Of a DNA stretch of 63,568 bases, positions 25,721 through 34,800 are shown piece after piece. The first letter of the stretch is position 1; each line of letters begins with the position of its first letter. The position numbers and the translations under genes are program-made. The notes beneath the pieces were generated by a model that saw only the letters and a program-made list of their open reading frames with translations, ran no database searches and was not told where the DNA came from. Origin of the DNA: JBDSGC01 sp046594105 (GTDB lineage Bacteria; Acidobacteriota; Thermoanaerobaculia; Gp7-AA8); the NCBI GenBank assembly GCA_046594105.1, contig JBKJQB010000024.1, forward strand, positions 1 to 63,568, given 5' to 3'.

Positions 25721-28207
25721 ATGAATCGACTGAAGATCGCAATCGCCGCACTGGCCGTCTCCCTTCCCCTGCTCTCGTGCGCCAGCTACAACGCGTACGA
25801 GAAGGCGAGAACCGCTGAGAAGCTGAAGAACTGGGACGACGCTGTCATCGAGTATCAGAAGGCGCTGGAAGTCGATCCGCAGAACCTTCGCTACCGGGTC
25901 TCCCTGCAACGGGCCAAGCTGGAGGCTTCCCGCGTTCACTTCGAGAAGGGCAAGACCCTGCGCACCGCGGCCATGCAGTCGGTCGGTCCGGACCAGCTCC
26001 GCCTGGCCCAGCTGGCATCCGCCGAGCTCGAGCTCACGGTGAAGCTGGATCCCTCCAACCAGTTCGCGGCCGTGGAACGCGACAAGGCGGTGGGAACGAT
26101 CAACGATCTGACCGTGCGCAACGATGCCACCCTCTCCATCGACGACATCAAGAAAAAAGCGCGCAACAACGTTTCCAAAGCACAGCCCCCCCAACTCAAC
26201 CCCGCCTCCGATCAGCCCATCTCTTTGAGCTTTCCGCGGGAGACTCCGATCAAGGAGATCTACAAGGCGCTGGGAAACGCATTCGGCATCAACATCCTCT
26301 TCGATCAGGCCATCAAGGACAGCGACCGGCTCTCCATCGAGCTCAAGGACGTCACCGCGCAGGAAGCTCTCGAGCGGGTCATGCAGGCGGTCAATCACTT
26401 CTACAAAGTGCTGGACTCCCACTCCATCATCGTGGTTCCGGACAACCCGCAGGCGCGCCGTGACTACGAGGATCTGGTCATCCGCACGTTCTATCTCTCC
26501 AACGGCGACGCCGAGCAGGTCACCAACGTGGTGCGGACCATGATCGAGGCGCGCAACGTGTTCCCGCTCAAGGCCCTCAACGCCATCACTATCCGGGACA
26601 CCGCCGACAAGGTGCGCATCGCCGAGAAGATCATTGAGGCGAACGACAAAGCGAAAGCGGAAGTGGTCGTCGACGTGGAACTGGTGCAGCTCGATCTCAA
26701 CCGCGGGCGGGACATGGGATTCGCCCTCAGCGCGCAGAGCGGCTCCATCCAACCGCAGGGCTCGGTCACAGACACCGCCGGCAAAACCACCGGCGGCACC
26801 ATCAGCTCCATCCTTCTGAGCCAGCTCAAGACCCTCGGCCACAGCGGGAACTACTCCATCACCCTGCCCACGGCCAGCTACGCGCTGCTGAAATCGATCA
26901 GCAACGTCTCCCTGCTGGCCAACCCCGAGTTGCGGATTTCCGAGGGGGAGAAGGCCACGCTGCACATCGGCAACCGCATCCCCGTTCCGGTCACCACGTT
27001 CACCACGGCGGTGCAGCAGAACAACTTCGGCAGCCTTCCGGCCACGTCGTACCAATACCAGGACATCGGCATCAAGGTGGCCATCGAACCGCGCGTGCAT
27101 CACAACCGCGAGGTCACGTTGAAGCTGACAGTAGAAGTCTCCAGCCAGGGTCCGGACGCCCCGGCACCGGCAGGTCAGATCGCCCAGCCGACCTTCATCA
27201 CACGCACCATCGAGTCGACCATCCGCCTGAAGGATGGCGAGACCAACTTCCTGGCGGGCCTCATCCGGGAAGACCAGACCAACTCCGATCAGAAGACGCC
27301 ATTCCTGGGCGACCTGCCGTTCATCGGCCGGCTGTTCACCCAGAACCGCCAGCTGTCGCTCAAAACCGACCTCATTCTGACCATGACTCCGCACATCATC
27401 CGGATCCCCGACATCACCGAGGACGATCTGGCGCCGATGTGGGTCGGAACGACCAACAATCTGACCTTCCGCGGGATGTCGCCACGGCTGGAGTCGCGAT
27501 CGGCAACCGATCCGTTCGTCAATCGCTCCTCGGCCAGCAGTCAGTTCGGCACCGACGCAGCGACCGGCCTGCCGCTCGCTGACGGAGAACCGGGCAATGT
27601 GGTCCGTCCTCAAGGCACCGGACCGATCGCACCGGGGACTGCGCCCAACGATAGGTTCCGCAATTCGCCTCCCCCACCACCGCCTGTCCGGCCTCCATCG
27701 AACAGCAGCCTGGTCTGGCCGAAGCCCGTGGGCAGCGAACCGGACGGAACTCTTGCGGCGGCGACGTCGAGATCCGCTTCGTCCGATTCCGATGGCCTCT
27801 CGCCGCGCATCTCGCCGCAACCGGTGCATCTGTCCCTTCGCAGCGGGGAAGAGAAACTGTGGACTGTGGTGGGCATGGACCTCGACGGTCTGAGCACGAA
27901 TCGAATCGTGCTCCACTACGACCCGCGCACGCTCGACGTTTCCGAGGTGTTGTTCGGGCCGGCACTGGCCATCGACATCAAGGTTCCTCCGGTGGTGGTC
28001 ATCGACCGCAACGGCGGAACGATCAAAATCACTTCCTCGAACGGTCAACCCCTGTTGTTCAAAGGCGGGGGAGACATCGCCATGCTGCGGGTGCACGGTG
28101 GCATCGGCGGAGAGACGTTCCTGGTGCTGGAGAATCCTGATTTGAAGAACGGTCACGGAGACACCGTGGCGTCGGCCGTCTCCGGAGGACGCGCGAAGGT
28201 CGAATGA
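25721..28207 (+). CDS. pilQ: Outer-membrane secretin PilQ/GspD-like lipoprotein with C-terminal cohesin-like domain
   Basis: 828-aa outer-membrane channel subunit. It begins with a lipoprotein signal ending LLSC (Cys 20), then TPR-like helices (about 28-140, NWDDAVIEYQKALEVDPQN). N-domains with the STN-like segment ISLSFPRETPIKEIYKALG and an N1-type domain follow, then the secretin barrel (GEKATLHIGNRIPVPVTTF; LAGLIREDQTNSDQKTPFLG). A disordered linker leads to a final 130-residue beta domain (RSGEEKLWTVVGMDLDG ... VASAVSGGRAKV) resembling cohesin/dockerin-type modules. Lipidation may let it reach the outer membrane without a separate pilotin. The frame is open back to 25628, but only the 25721 ATG gives the signal peptide. 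Confidence 0.92.
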   Translation: MNRLKIAIAALAVSLPLLSCASYNAYEKARTAEKLKNWDDAVIEYQKALEVDPQNLRYRVSLQRAKLEASRVHFEKGKTLRTAAMQSVGPDQLRLAQLASAELELTVKLDPSNQFAAVERDKAVGTINDLTVRNDATLSIDDIKKKARNNVSKAQPPQLNPASDQPISLSFPRETPIKEIYKALGNAFGINILFDQAIKDSDRLSIELKDVTAQEALERVMQAVNHFYKVLDSHSIIVVPDNPQARRDYEDLVIRTFYLSNGDAEQVTNVVRTMIEARNVFPLKALNAITIRDTADKVRIAEKIIEANDKAKAEVVVDVELVQLDLNRGRDMGFALSAQSGSIQPQGSVTDTAGKTTGGTISSILLSQLKTLGHSGNYSITLPTASYALLKSISNVSLLANPELRISEGEKATLHIGNRIPVPVTTFTTAVQQNNFGSLPATSYQYQDIGIKVAIEPRVHHNREVTLKLTVEVSSQGPDAPAPAGQIAQPTFITRTIESTIRLKDGETNFLAGLIREDQTNSDQKTPFLGDLPFIGRLFTQNRQLSLKTDLILTMTPHIIRIPDITEDDLAPMWVGTTNNLTFRGMSPRLESRSATDPFVNRSSASSQFGTDAATGLPLADGEPGNVVRPQGTGPIAPGTAPNDRFRNSPPPPPPVRPPSNSSLVWPKPVGSEPDGTLAAATSRSASSDSDGLSPRISPQPVHLSLRSGEEKLWTVVGMDLDGLSTNRIVLHYDPRTLDVSEVLFGPALAIDIKVPPVVVIDRNGGTIKITSSNGQPLLFKGGGDIAMLRVHGGIGGETFLVLENPDLKNGHGDTVASAVSGGRAKVE

Positions 28208-28734
28208 GCTCATTCTCCTTTCCGCTCCGGAACGCCAGGTCCGTCCGGGAAACGAGTCCCCGGCCGAACGGCTTCACCATCGCCGAGTTGATCACGGTGG
28301 TGGCCATCATTGGAGTCCTGGCCTCCGTCGCCGTTCCGATCGCCAGCTTCGGGATCCGCCGGCAGAAGGAACTGGAATTGAGGGAGAAGCTTCGCCGGAT
28401 CACCGATGCCATCGATCGCTACCATGACCTCCGGCTGGGCGGCGCGTTGAATCCGACGCTGGGAATCAAGAAACCGCCTGACTTCGGACAGGGCGAATGG
28501 CCCAAGAATCTCGAGGAGCTGAGCAAGCCCATCGAGCTGGGAAACGGGAAACATGTGCGGTTTCTGCGCGAGCGCGATCTGATCGATCCGATGACGCGAA
28601 AGAATGACTGGATCACCCTCAGCATCAGCGACGATCCGGACAAGAGCGACTCCAACTCGGAGCAGGTCTTCGAGGTGCACTCTCGTTCCACCGCCCTGGC
28701 ACTCGATGGAAAGACGCACTACAACGAATGGTGA
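28204..28734 (+). CDS. GspG-like pseudopilin 1
   Basis: 176-aa class III pseudopilin: 22-residue leader, cleavage at G/FTIAELITVVAIIGVLASV with Glu at position 5, then a helical stalk (RRQKELELREKLRRITDAID) and a small domain with a KKPPDFGQGEWPKNLEEL segment. The C-terminal layout (WPKNLEEL, DPMTRKNDW) resembles type II secretion GspG major pseudopilins. Overlaps the secretin gene by four bases, so it belongs to the same transcript. Confidence 0.87.
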   Translation: MSSFSFPLRNARSVRETSPRPNGFTIAELITVVAIIGVLASVAVPIASFGIRRQKELELREKLRRITDAIDRYHDLRLGGALNPTLGIKKPPDFGQGEWPKNLEELSKPIELGNGKHVRFLRERDLIDPMTRKNDWITLSISDDPDKSDSNSEQVFEVHSRSTALALDGKTHYNEW

Positions 28735-28768
28735 AACGAACTGCCTCAGCCCGCACGACCAAAAGCGA

Positions 28769-29221
28769 ATGATGACCAAACCGAAGATTCGACGCACCAT
28801 GCAGCAGGGATTCACGCTCATCGAGCTGATCGTCGTGGTGACGATCATCGGGATCCTGGCCGGCCTGGCCCTCACCAATGTGAGATGGGCGCAGCAGAAG
28901 GCGCGCGAGGCCGCTCTGCGCCATGACCTGTTCGAGCTGCGAAAAGGCATCGACGATTACTACGCGGACAAACAGAAGTATCCCGAGAATCTCGAAGCGC
29001 TGAAGGCCGCCCACTACCTCCGCAGCATTCCCAAGGACCCCATCACCAACGCGGCCGACTGGAAGGAAGAGGCGGTGCAGGTCGATCCCACCGGCAGCGA
29101 TCCGAACGCCGCTCCGGTCGACCCGACCATCCCTCAGGACAGCGGGCCGCCCGGCATCGGCGACGTCCACAGCAACGCGACGGGCAATGGGCTCGATGGC
29201 ACTCCCTACGCGAGCTGGTAG
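28769..29221 (+). CDS. GspG-like pseudopilin 2 (major-pilin candidate)
   Basis: 150-aa pilin-like protein with leader KIRRTMQQG/ and FTLIELIVVVTIIGILAGLAL (Glu at position 5), then REAALRHDLFELRKGIDDYY and YPENLEALKAAHYLRSIPKDP, the GspG signature. Its textbook leader and compact size make it the best candidate for a major pilin or pseudopilin. The frame is open upstream, but ATG 28769 (or the adjacent 28772) gives the normal short leader. A 34-base gap separates it from pseudopilin 1. Confidence 0.88.
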   Translation: MMTKPKIRRTMQQGFTLIELIVVVTIIGILAGLALTNVRWAQQKAREAALRHDLFELRKGIDDYYADKQKYPENLEALKAAHYLRSIPKDPITNAADWKEEAVQVDPTGSDPNAAPVDPTIPQDSGPPGIGDVHSNATGNGLDGTPYASW

Positions 29222-29858
29222 CGATTCGGAGCGGGGCTTCACCCTCGCCGGCGTCATCGTGCTGATGACGCTGATGATGATCATCGTCGCCTACACCGTG
29301 CCGCGACAGTGGTCCGCGGTTCTGCAGCGGGACCGCGACCGCCAGACCATCTTCGCCATGCGCCAGTACGCCCGGGCCTGCCGCGAATGGAACAAGAAGC
29401 ACGCCGGCATCTATCCCACCAGCATCACTCAGCTGAAAGAAGCGCGCTCTCCTCGTTTCATGCGCGGGGTCAAGAGCGAGATGATCGATCCCCTGACCGG
29501 ACAGGTGGACTGGCTGATCATTCCGCAGGCCGCCGCAACCCAGCCGGGCGCACCGGGTCCCGGCAGCCCTCCCCCAACCGGCGGCCCCGCACCCACCACT
29601 CCGACCGGATCACCCACCCAGCCGGGCCTCGGACAACCCACGCTGCCGAATGGCCAGCCCGCCACTCAAGCCCTGCCGGGCGTCCCGATGAAAGACTACG
29701 CTGGCGGCCCCTTCGTCGGCGTGCGCCCCCCGAAAACCGGCAAGAGCATGCTGCGGCTCAAGGACGCCGACACCTACGAAACCTGGATGTTCACGGCCCT
29801 GGACCTCGAGCAGGAAATCGCCGCGAGAATGGCGGCCATGAACAATCCCTGGAAGTAG
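29187..29858 (+). CDS. Pseudopilin 3 lacking the conserved Glu5
   Basis: 223-aa pseudopilin-like protein overlapping the previous gene by 35 bases (start 29187; ATG 29196 also possible). The leader ends SERG/ and the helix reads FTLAGVIVLMTLMMIIVAYTV, so position 5 is Gly instead of Glu. A GspG-like stalk and small domain follow (YPTSITQLKEARSPRFM, IDPLTGQVDW), then a Pro/Gly/Thr-rich low-complexity stretch (about 120-165) and a C-terminal tail. In known systems the Glu5-less pseudopilin (GspK) caps the filament tip; a similar tip role is plausible here. Last gene of the pilM-to-pseudopilin run. Confidence 0.84.
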   Translation: MGSMALPTRAGSDSERGFTLAGVIVLMTLMMIIVAYTVPRQWSAVLQRDRDRQTIFAMRQYARACREWNKKHAGIYPTSITQLKEARSPRFMRGVKSEMIDPLTGQVDWLIIPQAAATQPGAPGPGSPPPTGGPAPTTPTGSPTQPGLGQPTLPNGQPATQALPGVPMKDYAGGPFVGVRPPKTGKSMLRLKDADTYETWMFTALDLEQEIAARMAAMNNPWK

Positions 29859-29912
29859 GGGCTTCGTCGAACTTCTTGCCTGCTTTTTTTCTTCGACGGC
29901 CGCGCTCTTCCA

Positions 29913-30043
29913 TCGAGTGTCCTTCTCCCCGCGCACGAGGAGAAGGTGCCGAAGGCGGATGAGGGGTGCTCTCGCGACGTAGAAGGACCCCTCATCCCCG
30001 CTTCGCGGACCTTCTCCCCGTGCGCGGGGAGAAGGACACTCGA
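29913..30043. repeat. Family-D large inverted repeat between convergent genes
   Basis: Arms 29913-29936 and 30020-30043 are perfect 24-base inverted copies (TCGAGTGTCCTTCTCCCCGC onward). Inner sequence repeats CCCCTCATCC...CTTCGC motifs. It lies between the convergent pseudopilin 3 and M16 peptidase genes and could stop transcription from both sides. The partial copy is at 22636. Confidence 0.8.
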
Positions 30044-30071
30044 TGGGGATGCTCCGCGCGACGACAAAACC

Positions 30072-31361
30072 TTAAATTGCGATGGCGTCGCGCAGCATCT
30101 CTGCGGAGAATCCTGGCGTCTTGATGTTGCCGAGGAGCGTGAGCGAGAGGCTGTCGGGATCGACGATGGTCTGCGCGGCGCGCTGGATGTCCTCCAGTGA
30201 CACCTCGTCGATGTGCTGGATGATCTCGTCGGGAGAGAACTGCTGGCCGAAGTAATACTCCTGACGGACCATTCCCGACATCCGGCTGACGGTGGACTCC
30301 AGCGACAGGAGGATCGAGCCCTTCAGGTGCAGCTTGGCCGCGCTCAACTCGTCCGCGGTGACACCACTGTTCCGGATGGTGCGCATCTCCTCGAGGGTGA
30401 TGGTGAGCACCTTCTTGAGGTTCTTCGGCACGCAGGCCGCGTAGATCGCCTCATAGCCGCCGTGCAGGTACCCGTTGTGGTACGACAGCACCGTGTAGAC
30501 CAGGCCTTCCTTCTCCCGGATCCTCTGGAAGAGCCGTGACGACATACCGCCACCAAAGACGGTATTGAAGAGCGCCGCGGCGTAGCGTTCCTGGTTCTGC
30601 TGCGGGAATCCTCTCGATCCGAGACAAAGATGGACCTGCTCGAGCTCGCGCTTCTGGCGCAGCAGAACGTGTTGATTGGGAGTGGGGGCGATCCAGGTTC
30701 GAGTCTCCGGCGCTTTGGAGTTCTTCGGAAATGCCCGTTCCAGAAACGGGATGATCTGCTCCGGCCGGACGTTCCCCGACGCGCAGAAAATCAGGTTGGC
30801 GGGATGGAAGGTTTCCTTGTAGTGGGCGACGATCTGTTCCCGTCGCAGCCGGTTGACGGTCTCCTCGGTGCCCAGGATGGGCCGGCCCAGCGGATGGTTG
30901 GCCCAGAACGCGGTGACGAACAGCTCGTGCACCAGATCGTCCGGCGTGTCTTCCACCATCTTGATCTCTTCGAGGATGACGCTGCGCTCCGACTCGACGT
31001 CGTCTTCGGTGAAACGGGGAGAGGCCACGATCTCCGTCAACAGGTCGAGGGCCAGCTCCACCTGCTCATCGAGCACGTGGGCGTAGAACGAGGTGTACTC
31101 CTTCCCGGTGAAGGCATCGACGTCCCCACCGAGAATGTCGATCACCTGAGCGATCTCGGTGGTGGAACGGTTTGCCGTTCCTTTGAACACCAGATGCTCC
31201 AGAAAATGAGAAGCGCCGCTGTGCTCCTCCGACTCCACGGCCGAGCCGGTGCGCAAGGTGTAGCCGAGGGCCACCGACCGCACGTAGGGAAGCGTCTCAA
31301 TGAGGATGGTCAAGCCGGACGGAAGGACGTACCGGCTGACCTGAAGGGGATTCGATTTCAT
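30072..31361 (-). CDS. M16 family zinc peptidase (insulinase / processing-peptidase-like)
   Basis: 429-aa peptidase of the M16B type. The inverted zinc motif HFLEH sits near residue 49, followed by the downstream Glu in ESERSVILEEIKM. The C-terminal half has the family Arg/Tyr segment (FNTVFGGGMSSRLFQRIREKEGLVYTV). No signal peptide, so probably cytoplasmic. ATG 31361 is chosen because residues from there match the family start (VSRYVLPSGLTILIE); the longer frame is an artefact. TACAAT ends eight bases before this ATG with no Shine-Dalgarno. Confidence 0.94.
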   Translation of the reverse strand: MKSNPLQVSRYVLPSGLTILIETLPYVRSVALGYTLRTGSAVESEEHSGASHFLEHLVFKGTANRSTTEIAQVIDILGGDVDAFTGKEYTSFYAHVLDEQVELALDLLTEIVASPRFTEDDVESERSVILEEIKMVEDTPDDLVHELFVTAFWANHPLGRPILGTEETVNRLRREQIVAHYKETFHPANLIFCASGNVRPEQIIPFLERAFPKNSKAPETRTWIAPTPNQHVLLRQKRELEQVHLCLGSRGFPQQNQERYAAALFNTVFGGGMSSRLFQRIREKEGLVYTVLSYHNGYLHGGYEAIYAACVPKNLKKVLTITLEEMRTIRNSGVTADELSAAKLHLKGSILLSLESTVSRMSGMVRQEYYFGQQFSPDEIIQHIDEVSLEDIQRAAQTIVDPDSLSLTLLGNIKTPGFSAEMLRDAIAI

Positions 31362-31369
31362 CGCGGCCG

Positions 31370-31375
31370 ATTGTA
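31370..31375 (-). promoter_or_regulatory. Putative -10 element for a leaderless M16 peptidase mRNA
   Basis: On the minus strand TACAAT lies eight bases upstream of the ATG at 31361. No ribosome-binding site lies between them. Confidence 0.45.
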
Positions 31376-31463
31376 GCCGCGGAATCGGAATGACGTCGTC
31401 AGCATTCGCGGAGGGTCTCTGAAAGCCATCCCTGACGCACAACACGAACTGGCGGCGCATTGC

Positions 31464-31542
31464 AGGAGCCTACGCGGCAGAACGTCTTGGAGCGTGGTCT
31501 TGGCGGAGCCTTGGGCAACAGCGCCGCCGGCCGTGCCGGCCT
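31464..31542 (-). repeat. Family-A dispersed repeat, copy A2
   Basis: On the minus strand the repeat starts right at the TAG stop of the L,D-transpeptidase gene: TAG then GCCGGCACGGCCGGCGGCG, running to TTCTGCCGCGTAGGCTCC. Confidence 0.85.
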
Positions 31543-32884
31543 AGGGCGTCTTTTCTTCGGCCTTCTTCGCTACTTCCGGCATGCCCTCACGGCTGCTGTC
31601 GACGAACGAGACCTCGACCCCTTCGCTGATCCGATGAGAGACCTCGACGGCGTCCCAGTTGGTCAGGCGCACGCACCCATGTGATGACGCGTAGCCGATC
31701 GAGTCGGGGTCAGGATTGCCATGCATCCCGTAATGCGGTTTGCTCAGGGCCATCCACACCAGGCCCACCGGAGAGTTGGGGCCGGGCTTCAACTGCGCAT
31801 CGGGCTCGCTGTCGGCGACCTCATGATAGAGCTTCGGGTTGTAGTGAAACTGGGGGAGTGGAGCAATTCGGGTGACCTTGACGGTCTCGTCGGGTGAGGG
31901 GTCGTACCCGGCGCCGAGGGTCGTTGGCGCATGGAAGATCACATTGCCGGCGCCGTCGAACGCATTGTAGGAGTTGCCGGCGATGGAGATGATCACCCTG
32001 GCGATGTCCTTTGCATCCGCCGTCATCGCCGGCCGGACATTCGGGACGTTGATGGAGCTCCCCTCCTGGAGATCGGAGAATTTCACGCCCGGGTTGAGCA
32101 ACTCCAGGAAATCTTCGGTGCTGTGGAAGTGCTCTGAGAGCTTTTCGCGCAGCGACTCGTAGCACAGGCAATCGAGCTTGGCCTTCTCGTAGGGGCTGGA
32201 GGGAATGCTGACGAAGGGACCTTTCACGTCATCCGCAGTCAACCGGTACGAGATCACCACCGGGACATTTCCCGCCGCCTGGGCGATGGAGCGGAAGGTG
32301 GCCTCGTCGACGTCGCCGGTCGGCTCCATGCCGTGGGACCGCTGCCACCACCAGACGGTGATCGCAGAGTTCCGTCCCCATCGCCCATCCAGGGATCCCA
32401 CCGAGAAATGATTGCGATCGAGGTAGACCTGCGTACGGAGTACCGACGGGCCGCCGACGTCACCGCTGATGGGGAGACTGACCGGAGCGGCGTTGATCCC
32501 GTTCGCGTCGAGCCCCTTGAACTTCTGTTTGACGCCGGTCACGAATTGGAACGGTGACGGAGCGAGCGGCGCAGCAGGGCTGGGGGTGGTCGCGGTCTGG
32601 GCAGCTTGAGCAGCCTGCGCCTTCGCGGCCTGCTGCGCTCGGAACGACTGCAACTGTCGGAACTGCTGGTTGAATCGTTCTTTCTCGCGCTGCTGCCGCG
32701 CCGCAGCGATCGACGCTGGGTCATCCGGCTTCCCGATCGGCGTCGAAATGTCGAACGTTTCGTCCACCTTTGAGGCGACCTTCTCGATGACGTTCTTGTG
32801 TTCCCCGCTGGCGTCGCTGGATTGTTCGCGCGAGCAGCCCGCCATCACCATCGCAATCACGACCAGTCCGAAAATTCTTTTCAT
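31541..32884 (-). CDS. L,D-transpeptidase (YkuD) lipoprotein
   Basis: Envelope enzyme making 3-3 peptidoglycan crosslinks or attaching proteins to peptidoglycan. The 447-aa product has a lipoprotein signal (VIAMVMAGC, Cys near residue 17) and an Ala/Gln-rich coiled linker. A peptidoglycan-binding domain follows (DGRWGRNSAITVWWWQRSHG), then the YkuD domain with HYGMHGNPDP and the catalytic SHGCVRLTN. All active-site residues are present. The start at 32884 has a GGTGAG-like site just upstream. Monocistronic; the stop codon lies at the edge of a family-A repeat. Confidence 0.94.
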   Translation of the reverse strand: MKRIFGLVVIAMVMAGCSREQSSDASGEHKNVIEKVASKVDETFDISTPIGKPDDPASIAAARQQREKERFNQQFRQLQSFRAQQAAKAQAAQAAQTATTPSPAAPLAPSPFQFVTGVKQKFKGLDANGINAAPVSLPISGDVGGPSVLRTQVYLDRNHFSVGSLDGRWGRNSAITVWWWQRSHGMEPTGDVDEATFRSIAQAAGNVPVVISYRLTADDVKGPFVSIPSSPYEKAKLDCLCYESLREKLSEHFHSTEDFLELLNPGVKFSDLQEGSSINVPNVRPAMTADAKDIARVIISIAGNSYNAFDGAGNVIFHAPTTLGAGYDPSPDETVKVTRIAPLPQFHYNPKLYHEVADSEPDAQLKPGPNSPVGLVWMALSKPHYGMHGNPDPDSIGYASSHGCVRLTNWDAVEVSHRISEGVEVSFVDSSREGMPEVAKKAEEKTP

Positions 32885-33054
32885 GAACTCACCCCGTGTC
32901 GTCTGCTGAAGCAAACTTGCTGCCCGGGTCATGGGGCCGCGTTCGATGTCGAAGTGCGAGTGCGTCACAACGGCGACGCTCCGTGGCGCGTCGTAGCCGA
33001 GGACCTCCCCCCATCCACTCTCCGATCCTGCTTCTCGGTTAGACTTTTCCCTCG

Positions 33055-34800
33055 GTGATCACCTATCTCAAAGTCCGGAACCTGGCCATCGTCGAAGAGT
33101 TCGTCATCGAGCCAGGCCCCGCACTGAACGTCCTGACCGGCGAGACGGGGGCGGGAAAGTCCCTGCTCATCGACTCGCTGGAGCTCCTCCGCGGCGCTCG
33201 AAGCTCCTCGGAGATGATCCGCACCGGTGCCGAAAAAATGTCCGCTGAGGCGGTCTTTCATCTCCCGGCCGCGGCAGCGGACGCGCTGGAGGAGATTGGC
33301 GTGGAGATCGATCGCAGCGGGGAAGTTCTCGAGTTGATCGTGAAACGGGAGCTCTCCACGAACGGTCGAGGGCGCGTTCTCCTCAATGGCTCTCCCCTCT
33401 CCGTGCGCGAGCTTGCCATGGCCATGGAGCCGGCGCTGGAGATTCACGGCCAGCACGATTCCCACGCACGTGTCGCCGGACAAGGCTACCGGGAACTGGT
33501 GGACGACTTCGCCGGCAATGAGTCGTTGCGCGGGGCCACTGCCCTGGCCCATTCCACGTGGCGCACCGCCTCGGAAAGCCTGCAGCAACTGACCGAAGCA
33601 CAACGCGACCGCGCCCTCCGGCTCGATCTGCTCCAGTATCAGATCGAAGAGATCTCCACCGCCAGAGTCGATCCGGGGGAAGAAGATCCGTTGCGCAACG
33701 AACGGAGCCTGCTAGCCAATGCGCGGGAGCTGGCCGACGCCACCGGCGGCGCCTTCGCCCTGCTCGATGAAGAGGACTCCTCCGCGCTGGCGCAGCTCGG
33801 TCGGGCCTCTCATCTCCTGGCGCCGCTGTCACGGGACATCGCGGACGTCCGCGCGATCACCGCCGATCTTCAGGAAACGATCTACCGCCTGCAGGAGACC
33901 TCGCGAGCTCTCTCGCGCATGGCGGAGTCGATCCGCCATGACCCGGCTCGCCTCGAGGAGATCGAAGACCGGCTGATCACACTGGAACGGTTGAAGAAAA
34001 AGTACGGAGGATCGATCGAAGAGGTGCTGCGTCATCTGAGCGGCGCCCAGGACGAATTCGAGCAGCTTCGCGACTACGAAGCGAACCTGGAAAAGCTCGA
34101 ACGGATCGAGTCCGAACGCTTCTCCCAGTTCCAGGAGGCCGCGGCAGCGCTCTCCGCATCGCGGAAAAAGGCGGCCAGAGTCTTCCAGGAGGCGATCCAG
34201 GCGGAGTTGAACGATCTGGCCATGGAACGCACCACCGTGCGCATCGCGGTCAGCACCGCGCCGGCAACGGACTCACGACTGAGCATCGACGATCAGCCCG
34301 TAGCCTTCGGCGCTGATGGCTTCGACCGCATCGAGATTCTGATCGCTCCGAACCGAGGCGAAGAGCCAAAGGCCATGCAGAGAATCGCATCCGGTGGCGA
34401 GCTCTCCCGGATCCAGCTGGCCATTGCCGCCGCCCTGTTCAAAGCGTCGGAGGACACCGCTTCCGCCACTCTGGTCTTCGACGAGATCGATGCCGGAATC
34501 GGAGGAAGGGTGGCCGAGGTGGTGGGCCGCAAGCTTCAGGAACTGGCGACACGCAACCAGGTCATCTGCGTGACGCATCTTCCCCAGATCGCCAGCTTCG
34601 GGACCACTCACTTCTTCGTGTGGAAGGAGGATGCCGCCGGTCACACCCGCGCCCGCATCCGCCGGCTCGACGAACGCGAGGAACGCGTCCAGGAAGTGGC
34701 TCGGATGCTCGGAGGCCAGTCCATCCCGGCGTCGGCAGTCCTGCACGCGCGGGAGCTGCTCGACGCGGCTCTGCAGAAACCGGCGAAAGCGCGGCCATGA
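33055..34800 (+). CDS. recN: DNA repair protein RecN
   Basis: SMC-like ATPase acting in double-strand-break repair. The 581-aa protein has Walker A GETGAGKSLLIDSL near residue 25, the RecN motif HGQHDSHARV, a long central coiled coil, and the C-terminal signature IASGGELSRIQLA with Walker B LVFDEIDAGIGG. Start is GTG; TAGACT lies nine bases before it and no Shine-Dalgarno is seen. It overlaps the next gene by four bases (ATGA). Confidence 0.96.
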   Translation: MITYLKVRNLAIVEEFVIEPGPALNVLTGETGAGKSLLIDSLELLRGARSSSEMIRTGAEKMSAEAVFHLPAAAADALEEIGVEIDRSGEVLELIVKRELSTNGRGRVLLNGSPLSVRELAMAMEPALEIHGQHDSHARVAGQGYRELVDDFAGNESLRGATALAHSTWRTASESLQQLTEAQRDRALRLDLLQYQIEEISTARVDPGEEDPLRNERSLLANARELADATGGAFALLDEEDSSALAQLGRASHLLAPLSRDIADVRAITADLQETIYRLQETSRALSRMAESIRHDPARLEEIEDRLITLERLKKKYGGSIEEVLRHLSGAQDEFEQLRDYEANLEKLERIESERFSQFQEAAAALSASRKKAARVFQEAIQAELNDLAMERTTVRIAVSTAPATDSRLSIDDQPVAFGADGFDRIEILIAPNRGEEPKAMQRIASGGELSRIQLAIAAALFKASEDTASATLVFDEIDAGIGGRVAEVVGRKLQELATRNQVICVTHLPQIASFGTTHFFVWKEDAAGHTRARIRRLDEREERVQEVARMLGGQSIPASAVLHARELLDAALQKPAKARP

